Positions 33,379 through 43,871 of a DNA stretch of 64,000 bases are shown piece by piece (within the stretch, counting starts at the first letter, position 1; every line of letters begins with the position of its first letter). Source of the DNA: Solenopsis invicta (taxonomy: Eukaryota; Arthropoda; Insecta; Hymenoptera; Formicidae). The stretch is taken from positions 7,130,001-7,194,000 of the forward strand of contig NC_052679.1 of the NCBI RefSeq assembly GCF_016802725.1. The letters run 5' to 3'. Below the pieces are notes generated by a model. It did not search any database and was not told where the DNA came from. It saw nothing but the letters and a program-made list of their open reading frames with translations. The position numbers were made by a program, and so were the translations under genes.

Positions 33379-33576
33379 ATTTTTACATTGAGTTACATTT
33401 ATTTTTCAGTTCGTCGAAACGGTCCTGGTGCAGGACGCTCTCGTGTCCGCTGGTACCGGCAACGCGGGTATTACAGAAGTAGAGGCGAGAGAGGAAGGGG
33501 AGGAGGACGAAGAGGCAGGGGTTTTGGCAGTAGGGGGGCAGGCACCATAATTATTAATAAATATTTTAATAAATAA
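32064..33576 (+). CDS. Accessory hAT-borne protein: coiled coil, poly-Q, RGG box (three exons)
   Basis: I infer exons 32064-32070 (ATGGCAG, donor GTTAGT), 33019-33261 (acceptor TATTTTTCAG, donor GTAATA) and 33410-33576 (acceptor ATTTTTCAG). All junctions are phase 1 and give a 138-residue protein. Residues 1-36 (MADKQIVRQGFQQRLDQIEQ...) look like an amphipathic helix or short coiled coil. A Q/E-rich tract of about 40 residues follows. The C-terminal 55 residues are an RGG/RG box (RSRGERGRGGGRRGRGFGSR), a type common in RNA-binding and condensate-forming proteins. AATAAA signals overlap and follow the stop. It diverges from the transposase across 417 bp. The last donor is weak, so exon 2 could instead end at its own stop near 33290. 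The function is unknown; a role in element RNA handling or transposition control is only a guess. Confidence 0.6.
33291..33373. repeat. (TA)n microsatellite in the accessory-gene intron
   Basis: About 80 bp of alternating TA with a short ATGTATGTGTGTA interruption. Its position between exons 2 and 3 of the accessory gene supports an intron there. Confidence 0.9.
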
Positions 33577-33653
33577 ATTACTCGTACAAAAATAAATATA
33601 AATGATTGTCCTTTTATTTTTACCCTATACACTTATATGTATGTACTTTTTTA

Positions 33654-35460
33654 TAAGGACATCGCTCGAAAAAAACGAGCGTGTAAAAACAATATAGAGT
33701 TAAGCGCACGGACGCACGCACGCACACACACACATGCACACACACACACACTGAGGGAAATGTAAAAAATTTATTTTGAAAGTGATATTACATCAGGTAC
33801 ATTATTTTACAACGTTTACTAATTCCATTTTTTATGCAACTAGTTAATATTGTAAAACAATGTAGCTGATTAAATATTGCTTATAATTTTTATTACTTTC
33901 AAGTATAGATTAGAATTTTTTACATTTTCCTCCTGACGGAAGAGACCACCACCTTCTCGCGGTTTCCGTTGAGCAACACTATGTACGTTTGTGTAAATAA
34001 ATATTTATGTAAAATACAGTAAATGTAAGAAAACAGGTTATCAAAAAAAAAAAAAAAAAAAATTTAGGTAATAGTTGTATTTGTTTCATATAAAAAGTGA
34101 GCATAATTTTTTGTAACGTGATACATTTTAAATAAAAAACGCGCATAGTGGCCAAGAGTGGACTGAAATACTAACACATTTTATTTGCTGTATTAAAGTA
34201 CTGAATATTGTAATCGCCTGAATTCGACTGAAGAATCTCGAGAGTCGAAATCATGTTATAGCAACAGTAACAGCCATATGTGACTTCAGATCTAGAGTTG
34301 TCGAATTGGCGATGAGACGCGTAACATTCCCCGATAGGACAACATGTATTAAATTATCTAACGAAATCTTGCATAAAAATTGTAATCATCAATTGTGTAG
34401 GTACATTTAGATAAATAGATGTACAAGTATTGACCTTTTATAAAATATTGATAACTGTTCAATTAATTTAGAAATAGTATTTCGGTAAAAGTATAACGAT
34501 ATGCGAATCATCTTAGTGATATATTTGCAAAATTAAATTTTGAAAGAAATAATTAGGAAAGATACTTATAGCTGTGCTAAACGTAAAACATTTGTAAAAG
34601 AATTAATTCAAATAAAGGTTTACCAAAATGCACAATTATTTCTAAATTATGATGTAGAAATATTGCTGTATGAAATATTACACATTCAGCATGGTAATAT
34701 TTTAAATAAAGAATCAAACGATTTTTCAAATAATTGTGAAACATTCATATCACGCTTTCAGACTTATTTTAGTTGTGACAAATATTCCTGAGATGTTATT
34801 TTGACAAAACTACTTCAATTGTAATAATTTATTATCATCTTAGTGCAATTATTCAAAATTTTATAATTTCTTCGATACTGTTTGGTTCTTTATTTAACAT
34901 ACCACCATGCTAAATATGTGTAATATATATGTGTTATATATTTCATATTGCAATATTTCTACATTGTAATTTAGAAATAATTAAGATTTTTGTTAACATG
35001 TATATGGATTAATTATATTTATAAATGTTTTATGCATAGTATAGCTATATATTTTTCAATTTTTTTCTAATTTTGTAAATATACCATTAAGATAAAAAAA
35101 TCGATATATCGTCATGTATTTTTTATATATGTATAAGTAGAAAACGTGTATATATATTAATACATAGCGCGCGCGCGCGCGTCGTGACTCGCTCAGCGAT
35201 ACGAAAATCTCAAATCGCTGATGGTTGAAAGCAAAGCTGCGCCTGTAACAAGAAAGAAAGAGAACGCTCGAGACAGAAGAGGATAGGTTGAGAAGGAGAT
35301 AGACCGCTTGAGAAAGAAAGAGACAGTAGAGCTCCCCACTCGTCGCCTTGGCTGCTCGACGTACGCCGATAAGTGGGGATAAAGTGCCAGCCGGTGCAAG
35401 TGGGTCTGTTCCCTCTGGCTGTCGGTGTGGCTGCAAATCGGCGCCTCAATGGCAACTCTG
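33654..35460 (-). repeat. Right inverted terminal arm of the hAT element
   Basis: This is the reverse complement of 27125-28950. It contains the same CA microsatellite, the same 83-codon open frame (34540-34791, plus) and the same GC-rich outer 300 bp. Its inner limit is at AAGGACATCGCTCG, a partial unit of the palindromic array. Confidence 0.9.
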
Positions 35461-35470
35461 TTAAGGGGGT

Positions 35471-35594
35471 GCGCACGATTGGACACCGCACGATTGGACA
35501 CCACCACTCATAGCGGCCGATGCCTAGAGTTTTTCCGTTGGTTTGGTTAGATAAGTCAAGATGATTGGTTGGTGTCCAATCGTGCTGTGTCCAA
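35471..35594. mobile_element. MITE with CGATTGGACACC ends, core shared with 18.3 kb
   Basis: The ends contain GCACGATTGGACACC and its inverted copy GGTGTCCAATCGTGC. The core, read in reverse complement, matches 18330-18410 (CCAACGGAAAAACTCTAGGC). It sits 3 bp outside the right target duplication of the hAT element. Confidence 0.65.
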
Positions 35595-35639
35595 AAGAGT
35601 GTTACCCGGTTTTAAGTATCATTATGCAAATAGCTGTGG

Positions 35640-36830
35640 CACAGTCTAGATATACCAGTTCCGACACTCCACTTTTTTTGACGAGACAAATTTCCAATGC
35701 GCATGCGTCAGTTTGTACCACAGAGAAGATGGCTGCTCTTATAATGTAAACAAATAATTGAAAAAACTTTGATCACAGTCAAAAGCACAAGAATAAAGAA
35801 AATAATATCAATTAAACAAAACGTATTATAATTAGAAATAAATATTGATATTAAACGTAATCAAAAATTTTTGTATTATTATAAAAATAATAAAATATTT
35901 TTTAGTACAGTATAAATTATACAATGAAAAAAAGAGATGGCTACTCTTGTGCAATGACAAATTGCAAAAATATTTCTGGTCGAATTCCTGGGCTCAGTTT
36001 TTTCCACATAATTCAGAAAAGTAAAGATAAATTGTTTATTACTATTACATTTTTATAATAAAATTCCTGAATTTTTATAATAAAATTCTAAAATTTCTTA
36101 ATTTATTTATAGTTATATGTATTTTTTAGAGTTCAATTATGGTTAACTAATTGTAAACGTAATATTAAAACCTCAATAGAAAATTTGCACAAAAATTATC
36201 GTTTGTGCCTGTCATTTTAAAGATCCAATGTTTTCAAATAATTTAAGAAATCGTCTCCATCCGCATGCAGTTCCAACAGTTATTATAAAAGTTCCAAAAC
36301 TGTTATCATATAAATTATTATAAATTTTTATAATCAAAAATTAATGAAAATGTTTAATTTTATAATTTTTGTTAGAGTTAATTAAATAAAACAATAATAA
36401 ATTAATTTATTGTGTACAAGTAAGACAAAATAATCTTTAATGTTATTTAAAAATTATGTAACTTAATAATAGTGTAATAATGAAAGATTTAGTTTATTTT
36501 TAAATAATAATAAATTTTATGACAAAAAGTTATTCATTTACTACATAAGATATACGTTTTAGGTAAGAGGCACACATTTGATATAATTTGAAACAGTTAA
36601 TTATTTTATCTTTGTTGTTTGCTAATGTTGAACAATGATGAAATAATTTGCACTGTTACACTATGTAAATTTGTTTTTTTGTGGAGCATGCATAATTCAT
36701 CTATAGCTTATAAAGCATTCAAATGTAGGCGCGTGTACAATTCTCAATATGGCTACGATCACGTAATCTTGTCACCCGCTACATCAAAGATGCCGACGCT
36801 CAGTGTCGGAACTGGTATATCTAAACTGTG
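35640..36830. mobile_element. P-like element remnant with 29-bp inverted ends
   Basis: CACAGTCTAGATATACCAG at the left and CTGGTATATCTAAACTGTG at the right belong to 29-bp inverted ends with one mismatch. The flanks GCTGTGG and ACTGTGG may be a mutated 7-8 bp duplication. The body encodes a THAP-like domain, as P-element transposases do. At 1.2 kb it lacks room for a complete transposase. Confidence 0.65.
35924..36290 (+). pseudogene. THAP-domain remnant (two exons, frameshifted)
   Basis: Exon 1 (35924-36020) encodes MKKRDGYSCAMTNCKNISGR and continues SFFHII, the start of a C2CH THAP finger. Donor GTAAAG and an acceptor ending at 36131 are phase-compatible and lead to QLWLTNCKR, the conserved tryptophan region. 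The C-terminal half (CACHFKDPMF...HPHAVPTVI) is present only after a one-base frameshift near 36215. THAP domains bind DNA and occur at the N-terminus of P-element transposases. No downstream catalytic region remains, so it is presumably dead. Confidence 0.65.
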
Positions 36831-37215
36831 ACTGTGGTCACAATATGGCTACTCGCTTAGGAAGGAATACTCCCAATCAGAGTAGCAATCAGATTACTAA
36901 TCAGAGCTTCGAATATTAATGTGGCTTCTCTTTTTATATAGGACTTTAGATTAATTGTACTGATAAGTGCGCATGAATGATGATGACTTTTAGGGCAAGC
37001 TTTTGATTGGTTTTTTGATACTTCAAGCCGCCATTATGCGCAGTGTTTTACCTTGTATTCTTAAGGCCGCGACACAGGCTTTTGCATAACGCATAGTGCG
37101 TAATGCATAAAAAAATGAGCCAATCTGGCCCTTTATTTTCACCCCATCTTCTTACTTAATGCAGAGTGCACAGTGTGTAAAGCACAAGACAGAATTAGTC
37201 AAAAAATCCGTAATA

Positions 37216-37370
37216 GGCTTTCTACAATAAGCTATTAGTCGGTATCACGAGTCACAAGCCATAAGAATCGATCAATCACAGTCGAATATTCTCTTTACAA
37301 TTGACTGTGATTGGTTAATTTTTATGGCTTGTAACTTGTGACACCGACTAATAGCTTATTGTAGAAAGCC
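37216..37370. mobile_element. MITE with GGCTTTCTACAATAAGC ends, TA target, nested
   Basis: Ends GGCTTTCTACAATAAGCTAT and ATAGCTTATTGTAGAAAGCC are perfect inverted copies, flanked by TA. It is inserted within the left part of the Harbinger-like element. Non-coding. Confidence 0.8.
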
Positions 37371-37374
37371 TATA

Positions 37375-37515
37375 AAGCCTGTTCTACAATAGCATAAACA
37401 CAAGACCGTAAGGTTGTAAGGCGTAGTTTTAAGAGCTCGTAAACAAATAAAAAAATTTTTATTTTTTACGTTACAACCTTACGTTTTGTGTTTACTGCTA
37501 TTGTAGAACAAGCTT
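37375..37515. mobile_element. MITE with TGTTCTACAATAGCA ends, nested
   Basis: The ends AAGCCTGTTCTACAATAGC and GCTATTGTAGAACAAGCTT are inverted copies; an inner pair (CGTAAGGTTGTAA and TTACAACCTTACG) extends the hairpin. It lies directly next to the previous MITE. Confidence 0.75.
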
Positions 37516-38560
37516 ATAGATGACTTTTTCATGCTTTATGCCATATGCTTATGCTGAAGTAAACCGTGCTAACCGAAAATCCGATGCAATCCGACCACAA
37601 TAATTCCACGCAATCAAACAGTTTCATAATACGTACCCAGGACAATACACATTTAAACACAACTGCGTCTCATACGTGGAAATGTGTGGAAATCAAAACA
37701 TTGTTAGAACATAAAGCTTTTATGCACAAGTATGTGCAATGGCGCACGATACGCTATGTACTATGCCCATGGAGTAGGAGAATAGGAAGCTAAATTCAGC
37801 ACTCCAATTACGTTCTCGTTTCGTGTTCCCTATAGGGAGGATGGTCGCTGAAAAGAATAACTTCTTACGGATGAGCGCCATTTGTAATAGTTACCCTAAC
37901 TTGACTTTTCATGTATTTTCATAGAGTTCAGTGTTTCTACCCGAATATTGAAATATTTATTTGTAAACCAAAAAATCAAGCAAGAAATAAAATTAATAAA
38001 CAAACAAATAAAAATTATAAAAAACAAAAACGTAATTTCTAAAGGTTCTATGTTTTTTAAGTTTATGTTGTTACATAAGTTTATGTTAATTTATGCATCT
38101 GTTAATGTATATGATGGTGATAAATAAAAAGAAAATGAACATAGAAACGGATATTTAATGAACTACTAAGTTTATATTCTCTTATAATGAAAATGTACAA
38201 TCATTTAAAAAAGGTTGAATAGATATATTAAATAAACTTTTATCATACAGCATTAAGTAATTATAAAGACTTAAAGTTACTTCGATACAAATTGAAATAT
38301 AAATCTCAGACCTTATATTAAACTATTTGATATCAGAGTAAATAAACAAATAGTCTTCAAAAATCGAAATTGATTACTGGTCTTCTTTAATGACTCGGTC
38401 GATTCCATTTCACTTGTCATATTTAATTATCGATGTAAAATCCTTAATTTCTTAGAATGCACACTTATTTCATCTTTATGAAATCCTTACAAATATATAC
38501 AATTACAAGGAGTATAAATATATATACCATAAATATATATACAGTTAAAAAGAGTATAAA

Positions 38561-38863
38561 TTAAATAGTATCTAATGTTTTCAAAATTTTATTTAAATTA
38601 TTAATACTCGATACTTTAATATATCTTGAAAAGGGCATAATTTCATCATCGATATAAATATTAATATGTAAATTTGGAAAGACAGCAATTCTTTTTCTTA
38701 TGCTAAAATCATTTTCAACTTTCGTAAAACCAAAGAATTTGTCGTTTCTAGTCAAAAATCCCCAATCCGAAGAAGGCAGCTTCACTAAATTCAAGTTCTG
38801 TTGCAAATATTTAAATTTAATTTCATCTAATGCATGATATATTTCCGTAAAATTTCTTTTCAT
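38561..38863 (-). CDS. Hypothetical 100-residue protein inside the Harbinger-like element
   Basis: The frame starts at an ATG (MKRNFTEIYHALDEIKFKYL) and contains DWGFLTRNDKFFGFTK and a hydrophobic IAVFPNLHINIYIDDE segment before ending in LKTLDTI. An acceptor-like CATTTTAG lies 7 nt before the ATG, so it may be the last exon of a longer gene. I see no known domain and cannot relate it to the Harbinger transposase or its Myb-like partner. It may be a decayed accessory gene or captured host exon. Confidence 0.3.
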   Translation of the reverse strand: MKRNFTEIYHALDEIKFKYLQQNLNLVKLPSSDWGFLTRNDKFFGFTKVENDFSIRKRIAVFPNLHINIYIDDEIMPFSRYIKVSSINNLNKILKTLDTI

Positions 38864-39387
38864 TATATCCCTAAAATGTAAGTTTTCGTATTAATTACTA
38901 ATCAAATATACTATTTTATAATTATTATGTACTTTTGCATAATATAACCTCTGTTGCTTGTTTGACGCAACTTCTATTTTCCATTTCCGATTATTGAATT
39001 CAGCTTGTAACACGATGTACACAATTTACGATAAGTTCTCAATTAATATTACTTTGTTATTTAAAATGTTGCAATAAAAATGATATTTTCCAACATTTTT
39101 TTCAAAATCGGAATAACAACTGGCATCTCGTATATGATCTCGTGTATGCGATGTATGCGTGATCGTAAATTCATCACATTTTGCATGTGTGAGAGGCTTT
39201 TAAAGATGGCGGCCATCGGTAAGAAGTTATTCCGTTTAGCGTACTTCCTCCCAATAAGGTACGTAAATCAGGAACACTTTTGCTTCACGCGCGCTATCGA
39301 GTTCGGTCTCCTATTCTCCTACTTCATGACTATGCCTTATGCATTATGCGTTACGCAAAAGCCTGTGCCGCGGCCTTTACACTAACA

Positions 39388-39549
39388 AAGCCCGTATCAG
39401 ACTACGCATTGAAGATTGAGATTGAAAATTAAAGATTAAAATTTGACTAATCAAAACAAGGAAATTTTAACTCCTTTTATTTTGATTTGTCAAAGCTCAA
39501 TCTTTAATCTTTAATCTTCAATTTTCAATGCGTAGTCTGATACGGGCTT
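39388..39549. mobile_element. MITE with AAGCCCGTATCAGACTACGC ends
   Basis: Perfect inverted ends AAGCCCGTATCAGACTACGC and GCGTAGTCTGATACGGGCTT; homology continues inward through AATCTTTAATCTT words, giving an almost complete hairpin of 162 bp. Non-coding. Confidence 0.8.
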
Positions 39550-39716
39550 AATACCATGTGATGTGTGGGAAAGAGACGTTCTTATTCTCATTAACACATG
39601 ACTACATGCGCTATCGGAAAAAAACGCATGTCTTTACGTTAACACACATACCAGGTGATGTGTGCCATCGGGAAAGAGACGTTCTCCCGATTATTTGTCA
39701 ATTTCTTACGGCTTAA

Positions 39717-39877
39717 CCCAAGCAGAGCAGAGAGTTATCATGACGGCAAAATGATGTCAAAGTGACTGCAAAATAATCATTAAAGTCACTTTTCGATCAA
39801 TTATGATTCACTTTGATGTCATTTTGACATAATTGTAAATCACTTTGATGTCATTTTGACTTGTTGTTCTGCTTGGG
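39717..39877. mobile_element. CCCA-TIR MITE (type C) with TCACTTTGATGTCA repeats
   Basis: The ends CCCAAGCAGA and TCTGCTTGGG are flanked by AA on both sides, again a 2-bp duplication. The interior has three to four copies of TCACTTTGATGTCATTTTGA in both orientations. End pattern and duplication length match the A and B elements, but the subterminal motif differs. Confidence 0.65.
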
Positions 39878-40227
39878 AAGATTTACAACATCTATTTAAG
39901 CCTATAAATGTATGAAAGTATAAAAAGTTGCTTTCCAAATTATTTCTTTATATTTTAATACTTATTTTTCTGTTTTTATAAGTTTAACTTGATTGCTTAC
40001 TCTAGAAAAGCAAAATATACAAGTTTCCATTACGTTATACTGTTTAAATAATTGTAACATTATTCTTCATAAATTAGGTATTATCCATATACGTTGGGAA
40101 AGATGTTAATTTTGCAGAATTTAATATTAAAATTTAAAATAATTTTTTATTTGAGTAAGTAAAGGTCTCAAGATTATTGTATTAATTTTTTGCTAGTTTC
40201 GCATATCCTTAAATGTCTTACTCCTTA

Positions 40228-40348
40228 GGCTGCGTTCGGGAAGCGTGCTATCGGCGCTATTCCGTCATTCTATCTTTATCGATCATTAGACGTAGAATAA
40301 GGATAAAACGACACGATAGCGCTAATAGCATGCTACGCGAACACAGCC
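40228..40348. mobile_element. Harbinger-type MITE, TTA duplication
   Basis: The ends GGCTGCGTTCGGGAAGCGTG and CATGCTACGCGAACACAGCC are inverted imperfect copies with a further TAGCGC inverted pair inside. TTA flanks both sides (40225 and 40349). Length 121 bp. Confidence 0.75.
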
Positions 40349-40351
40349 TTA

Positions 40352-41460
40352 CTCTCTCAACGCTGAGCTGAAAAGGTTATACGTTGTATATTGTAAGCTA
40401 TGATTTTTAAGCACTTTTAAGCTACTCGAACTTTATAGTTTTGTTCACTGTTACTCTCACGCCTTCTAAAATCACCTGAATATCATAGTATTTTGGTACA
40501 GGATTTGCGAGGAATATCTGATGAACCTAACCCTAACCTCACCTTTTCAGCTAAATGGCAAGAAAGCAAGGAATGAAGAATGGAATAAAAAATGGTAAAA
40601 ACGAGAATACCTAATATATATAGTGCTTTCTCTATATTAACCATGTGATTGACATAAAACATATAGCTTGAAACTGTAACAGTTATCTGATTTTAAAGTA
40701 ATTAAGCAATCACAAAAGTTATAGCTATTATGTTAAGAAATATTATAAAAAGAGCATATTTCACGATTTACCTTTTTATATTCTTACAAATCTTGTTGAT
40801 TCTTGTTAGTATCGGAATTCTCCTTTATAGCCATAACTTCTCAACAATTACACAATAGACTAAGGCAGATCGAGTCTTTCACGAGAGAAAGGTAATATGT
40901 AAGGGGACACTGAACTCCTTTGATACCTTCGACTACTTCCGTGATAGTTCGGAAATGTTCGACAAAAGTTACAGAATAGCCTTACTTAACAGGGTGTGAC
41001 AGAATGTATTACACTACGGGCGAAGATCTTACGGGAGTTCGCGTGACTATTAAAGTTTAAGGGATTGAAAGTAAAAAACTGATATAATACTAACTTTATA
41101 ATTTATTTTTATTCTGATGTTTCGTAGATATGTTTATGTATTTATAATCCGAAAATTCTCGATTTTTAAAAACTGCAGTTTTTATGTTATCATCCAAGTT
41201 TAATTATCCACAGAAATGATAACTGAACAAAAAAAATTATAATTTTGTAGCATTATATATGTTACAGCATTATAAATATGCATATTTATAAAGCATTTGT
41301 ATAATAAAAAATTAAAAACTTAATAATGTATTATTCAAATATATTTATTAACAATTCGCAAATTTCTATCCATAGTCGATAATGTCATCGCTCTTCAATT
41401 ACCTTTGCGCCCTCGGTGTCTCTTTGATGATAGTCACGAAAATTTGTCCAGGGTCTTTAA
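40352..41460. other. Spacer without recognised genes
   Basis: AT-rich DNA with short dispersed open frames only. Nothing resembling a protein domain, RNA gene or paired repeat end was found. Confidence 0.4.
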
Positions 41461-41462
41461 TA

Positions 41463-41617
41463 GCGTTTTTCATTGGGAAATCTAGTGCGCACTGAGTGTG
41501 CACTCACCGCTGGCAATTGGATGTTTCGGTTCGCGCGATGACGGTGCCAACGGAAACGCCCAATTACCTGCAGCAAGTGCACATTCAGTGCGCACTAGTT
41601 TTCCCAATGAAAAACGC
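41463..41617. mobile_element. MITE with GCGTTTTTCATTGGG ends, TA target
   Basis: The ends GCGTTTTTCATTGGGAAA and the reverse complement of TTTTCCCAATGAAAAACGC continue through AGTGCGCACTGA pairs. TA flanks each side. The interior is GC-rich compared with the surroundings. Non-coding. Confidence 0.75.
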
Positions 41618-42661
41618 TATAATAGTGTCTCATCGATGGTTACACGCACAGACATAAGTATTCATAGTCGACTTTTGAGTTCATTTAAGGCCGTCTAGGG
41701 GTTCAGGCGTGTTTGCTCGTTACTGATATTTTTTTGTAAACCATCGATTGCATCACAATCGGCCTGCTGGAATAACTACTGTTGTTCTGTGTCTTGTTTT
41801 CTCATCATTGTCTTGCATTGATCGTATTATTCCCGCTTTTTCAATCCGGGGAGTGAGTACTTAAGATGATTTTGAAATTATAATTGACATCGATTTTTAT
41901 TTCAAGACTGCCTTTATGAAAAATATACCTAATTAGTGACCAAAATGACACTCAAGTGAGTGTTAACTCCCAAATAAACCTTTATGGAGGTCTATTGTAT
42001 CTTAAGCAGTAAATGATAAATTAACAAGATATACTATTAGATTTCTGTTTTGAAAACCTTTTCTCTTCCTATCACCCTAAGTTTTCGTAAATTATAAAAT
42101 GTCTCCTTGCACTGTTCTGGCATTATATTTGCAACGTAAACACACATATGTAAAATCAATACATAAATGTGATCGGATTGCACTATTACAAATTTATTCA
42201 CTGACATTGTTATTTTATCAAACTGGAAAGAGATCTCCTTAAGTGAGTTCTCTAGTGAGAACAACAGCATATTGGATGTTTTGAATTTTCACGAATTAAT
42301 CCGGCACAATAGCGCGGAATCGTTAACAATAAGAGCATTAGTATCTACTTACCTACCGCAGAAGTCCTGAGATAAAATTCTCTACAAATACCAACTGTAT
42401 AAAACATTATTCAAATAGTCTCTTGAATTATGTAGTCCCGCTAGATAATAGCGGTATAATGAATGTCGAGGATAGAGATTGGGACAGGGGAGTCCCGATA
42501 CATTGCCAGTATATATCTCGATATATTTTGTTAGTACTAAAAATCTATAGTTCACGTTACATAGATTTTCAATACTGACAGTAAATGTCAAAGTGTACTC
42601 ACAATTGGATTCAAACGGTTTATAATAGCTTCTTATAAAGGATTTAAAATATAGATGGTAT
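41618..42661. other. Spacer without recognised genes
   Basis: AT-rich sequence between two transposons; short open frames on both strands lack motifs. No repeat ends were paired here. Confidence 0.4.
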
Positions 42662-43871
42662 CCCATATAGCACAGAGAGATTGCAGGAACATTGCAGAAT
42701 GATTTTATTGAAATATTGTAATATCACATTTTGATTGCAAAACATTGCTGCAACATTGCTGGAAGATTGCAGCAACATTAAGATGTCCGCTTTTTGAAAT
42801 ATTGCGTTGAAACATCCCATTTTACCAAAATATTCACATAAATATTATTACAACACATAATTCCAATGAACAAAATAATATTTGTGTAACATTTTAAAAA
42901 ACATTTTTTGCAAAAAAATCTCGGGAATCTTTTTCGGAAATTTCCAAGCGGTCACCCCAGCCAAGTTGCGACTCTAGTAAACGTTGCTTGACTTTCGTGA
43001 TCGCTGCGAATTGATCCCTCATGATGACCTGTGAACACTTTATGCTGATATGAGTATATAACTGGTAGATCAGGTCAGTATATCGAAAAAATGAAATATG
43101 TATAATTAAAGCACAGTATTTATATAAACAAATATAAAATTATAATTATTTTTTACTAATTTTGCAAATGCAGAATAGCATTTGGAATAACTTTTCTGTT
43201 ATTTGTTTAAATAAGAATGTAATTAGAAAATATATATCAATATAATACAATAATTAAATTAAATATGAAAAAATTTTTATTATAAAAACAATTAAAAAAT
43301 ATTGTTTGTTCATTGGGCTGTAAATCAAAGTTTCTTCATATATGAACCTATTTCGTCTATTGATATAAATATTTATGTTTTTTAACAATACTATGATGCA
43401 CACAGCACCACGGGACCACATGCCTTTTTCTAGACGCCTTAGAGTCAACATTTGAAGGATGTCTGCAGACGTCTATGCAAAGTCGATTTGCAGTCAACTT
43501 TGAAAGCCTGAGATGGATGAGTCGACTTATAGTCGACATATGGACGGTTGTACTGTTAGGAAATGTAAAGATTCAGCGGAAAATTTAGTAACGTCGCCCG
43601 ACCTTAGTTTGCTAAACGCGGATGAATAAATATGGATGAGTTAAATTAATATATTATTATATGCAAATATTTTGCTTTGGCTCTTTATTGCTACTACTTT
43701 ATTAAAAAATTATGATATTGCAATGTTTTTGGAATATTACTGGCATATGCCGTGCGATGTTGCAGGCATATTGTTAATTTACGTTTCTGCAATGTTTCCG
43801 TAATATTGCATTGCAATCTGCAACATTGCAACATTGCTGCAATGTTGCTGCAATTTTCTGTGTTGTATGGG
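42662..43871. mobile_element. CCCA-TIR DNA element, copy A2
   Basis: A 1.2-kb near-identical partner of 625-1821 in the same orientation. Ends CCCATATAGCACAGA and CTGTGTTGTATGGG are flanked by AT on both sides (2-bp duplication). The TTGCAGCAACATTGC-like words are denser at both ends than in the core. No open frame of transposase size. Confidence 0.8.

Larger units (their letters stand above)
27125..35460. mobile_element. Complete hAT transposon with 1.8-kb inverted terminal arms
   Basis: The 8,336-bp element is flanked by a perfect 8-bp duplication, TTAAGGGG (27117-27124 and 35461-35468). Its tips are CAGAGTTGCCA and the exact reverse complement, matching the hAT end pattern CAGNG. The left arm (27125-28950) and right arm (33654-35460) are nearly identical inverted copies; hAT ends are usually 10-30 bp. 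Between them lie a 10-copy tandem array, a BED/hATC transposase pseudogene on the minus strand and a spliced accessory gene on the plus strand. Near-identity of the arms suggests a recent insertion or ongoing conversion between arms. Confidence 0.92.
37064..39376. mobile_element. Harbinger-like element with long split inverted ends
   Basis: Tips AGGCCGCGACACAGGCTTTT and the reverse complement of AAAAGCCTGTGCCGCGGCCT are flanked by TTA on both sides (37061 and 39377), the PIF/Harbinger duplication. Inverted homology continues inward: 37735-37910 is the imperfect inverted copy of 39200-39330, including AAGAAGTTATTC. On the left this arm is pushed inward by two nested MITEs. No DDE transposase is seen; a 100-codon minus-strand frame is the only notable open frame. 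Confidence 0.7.
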
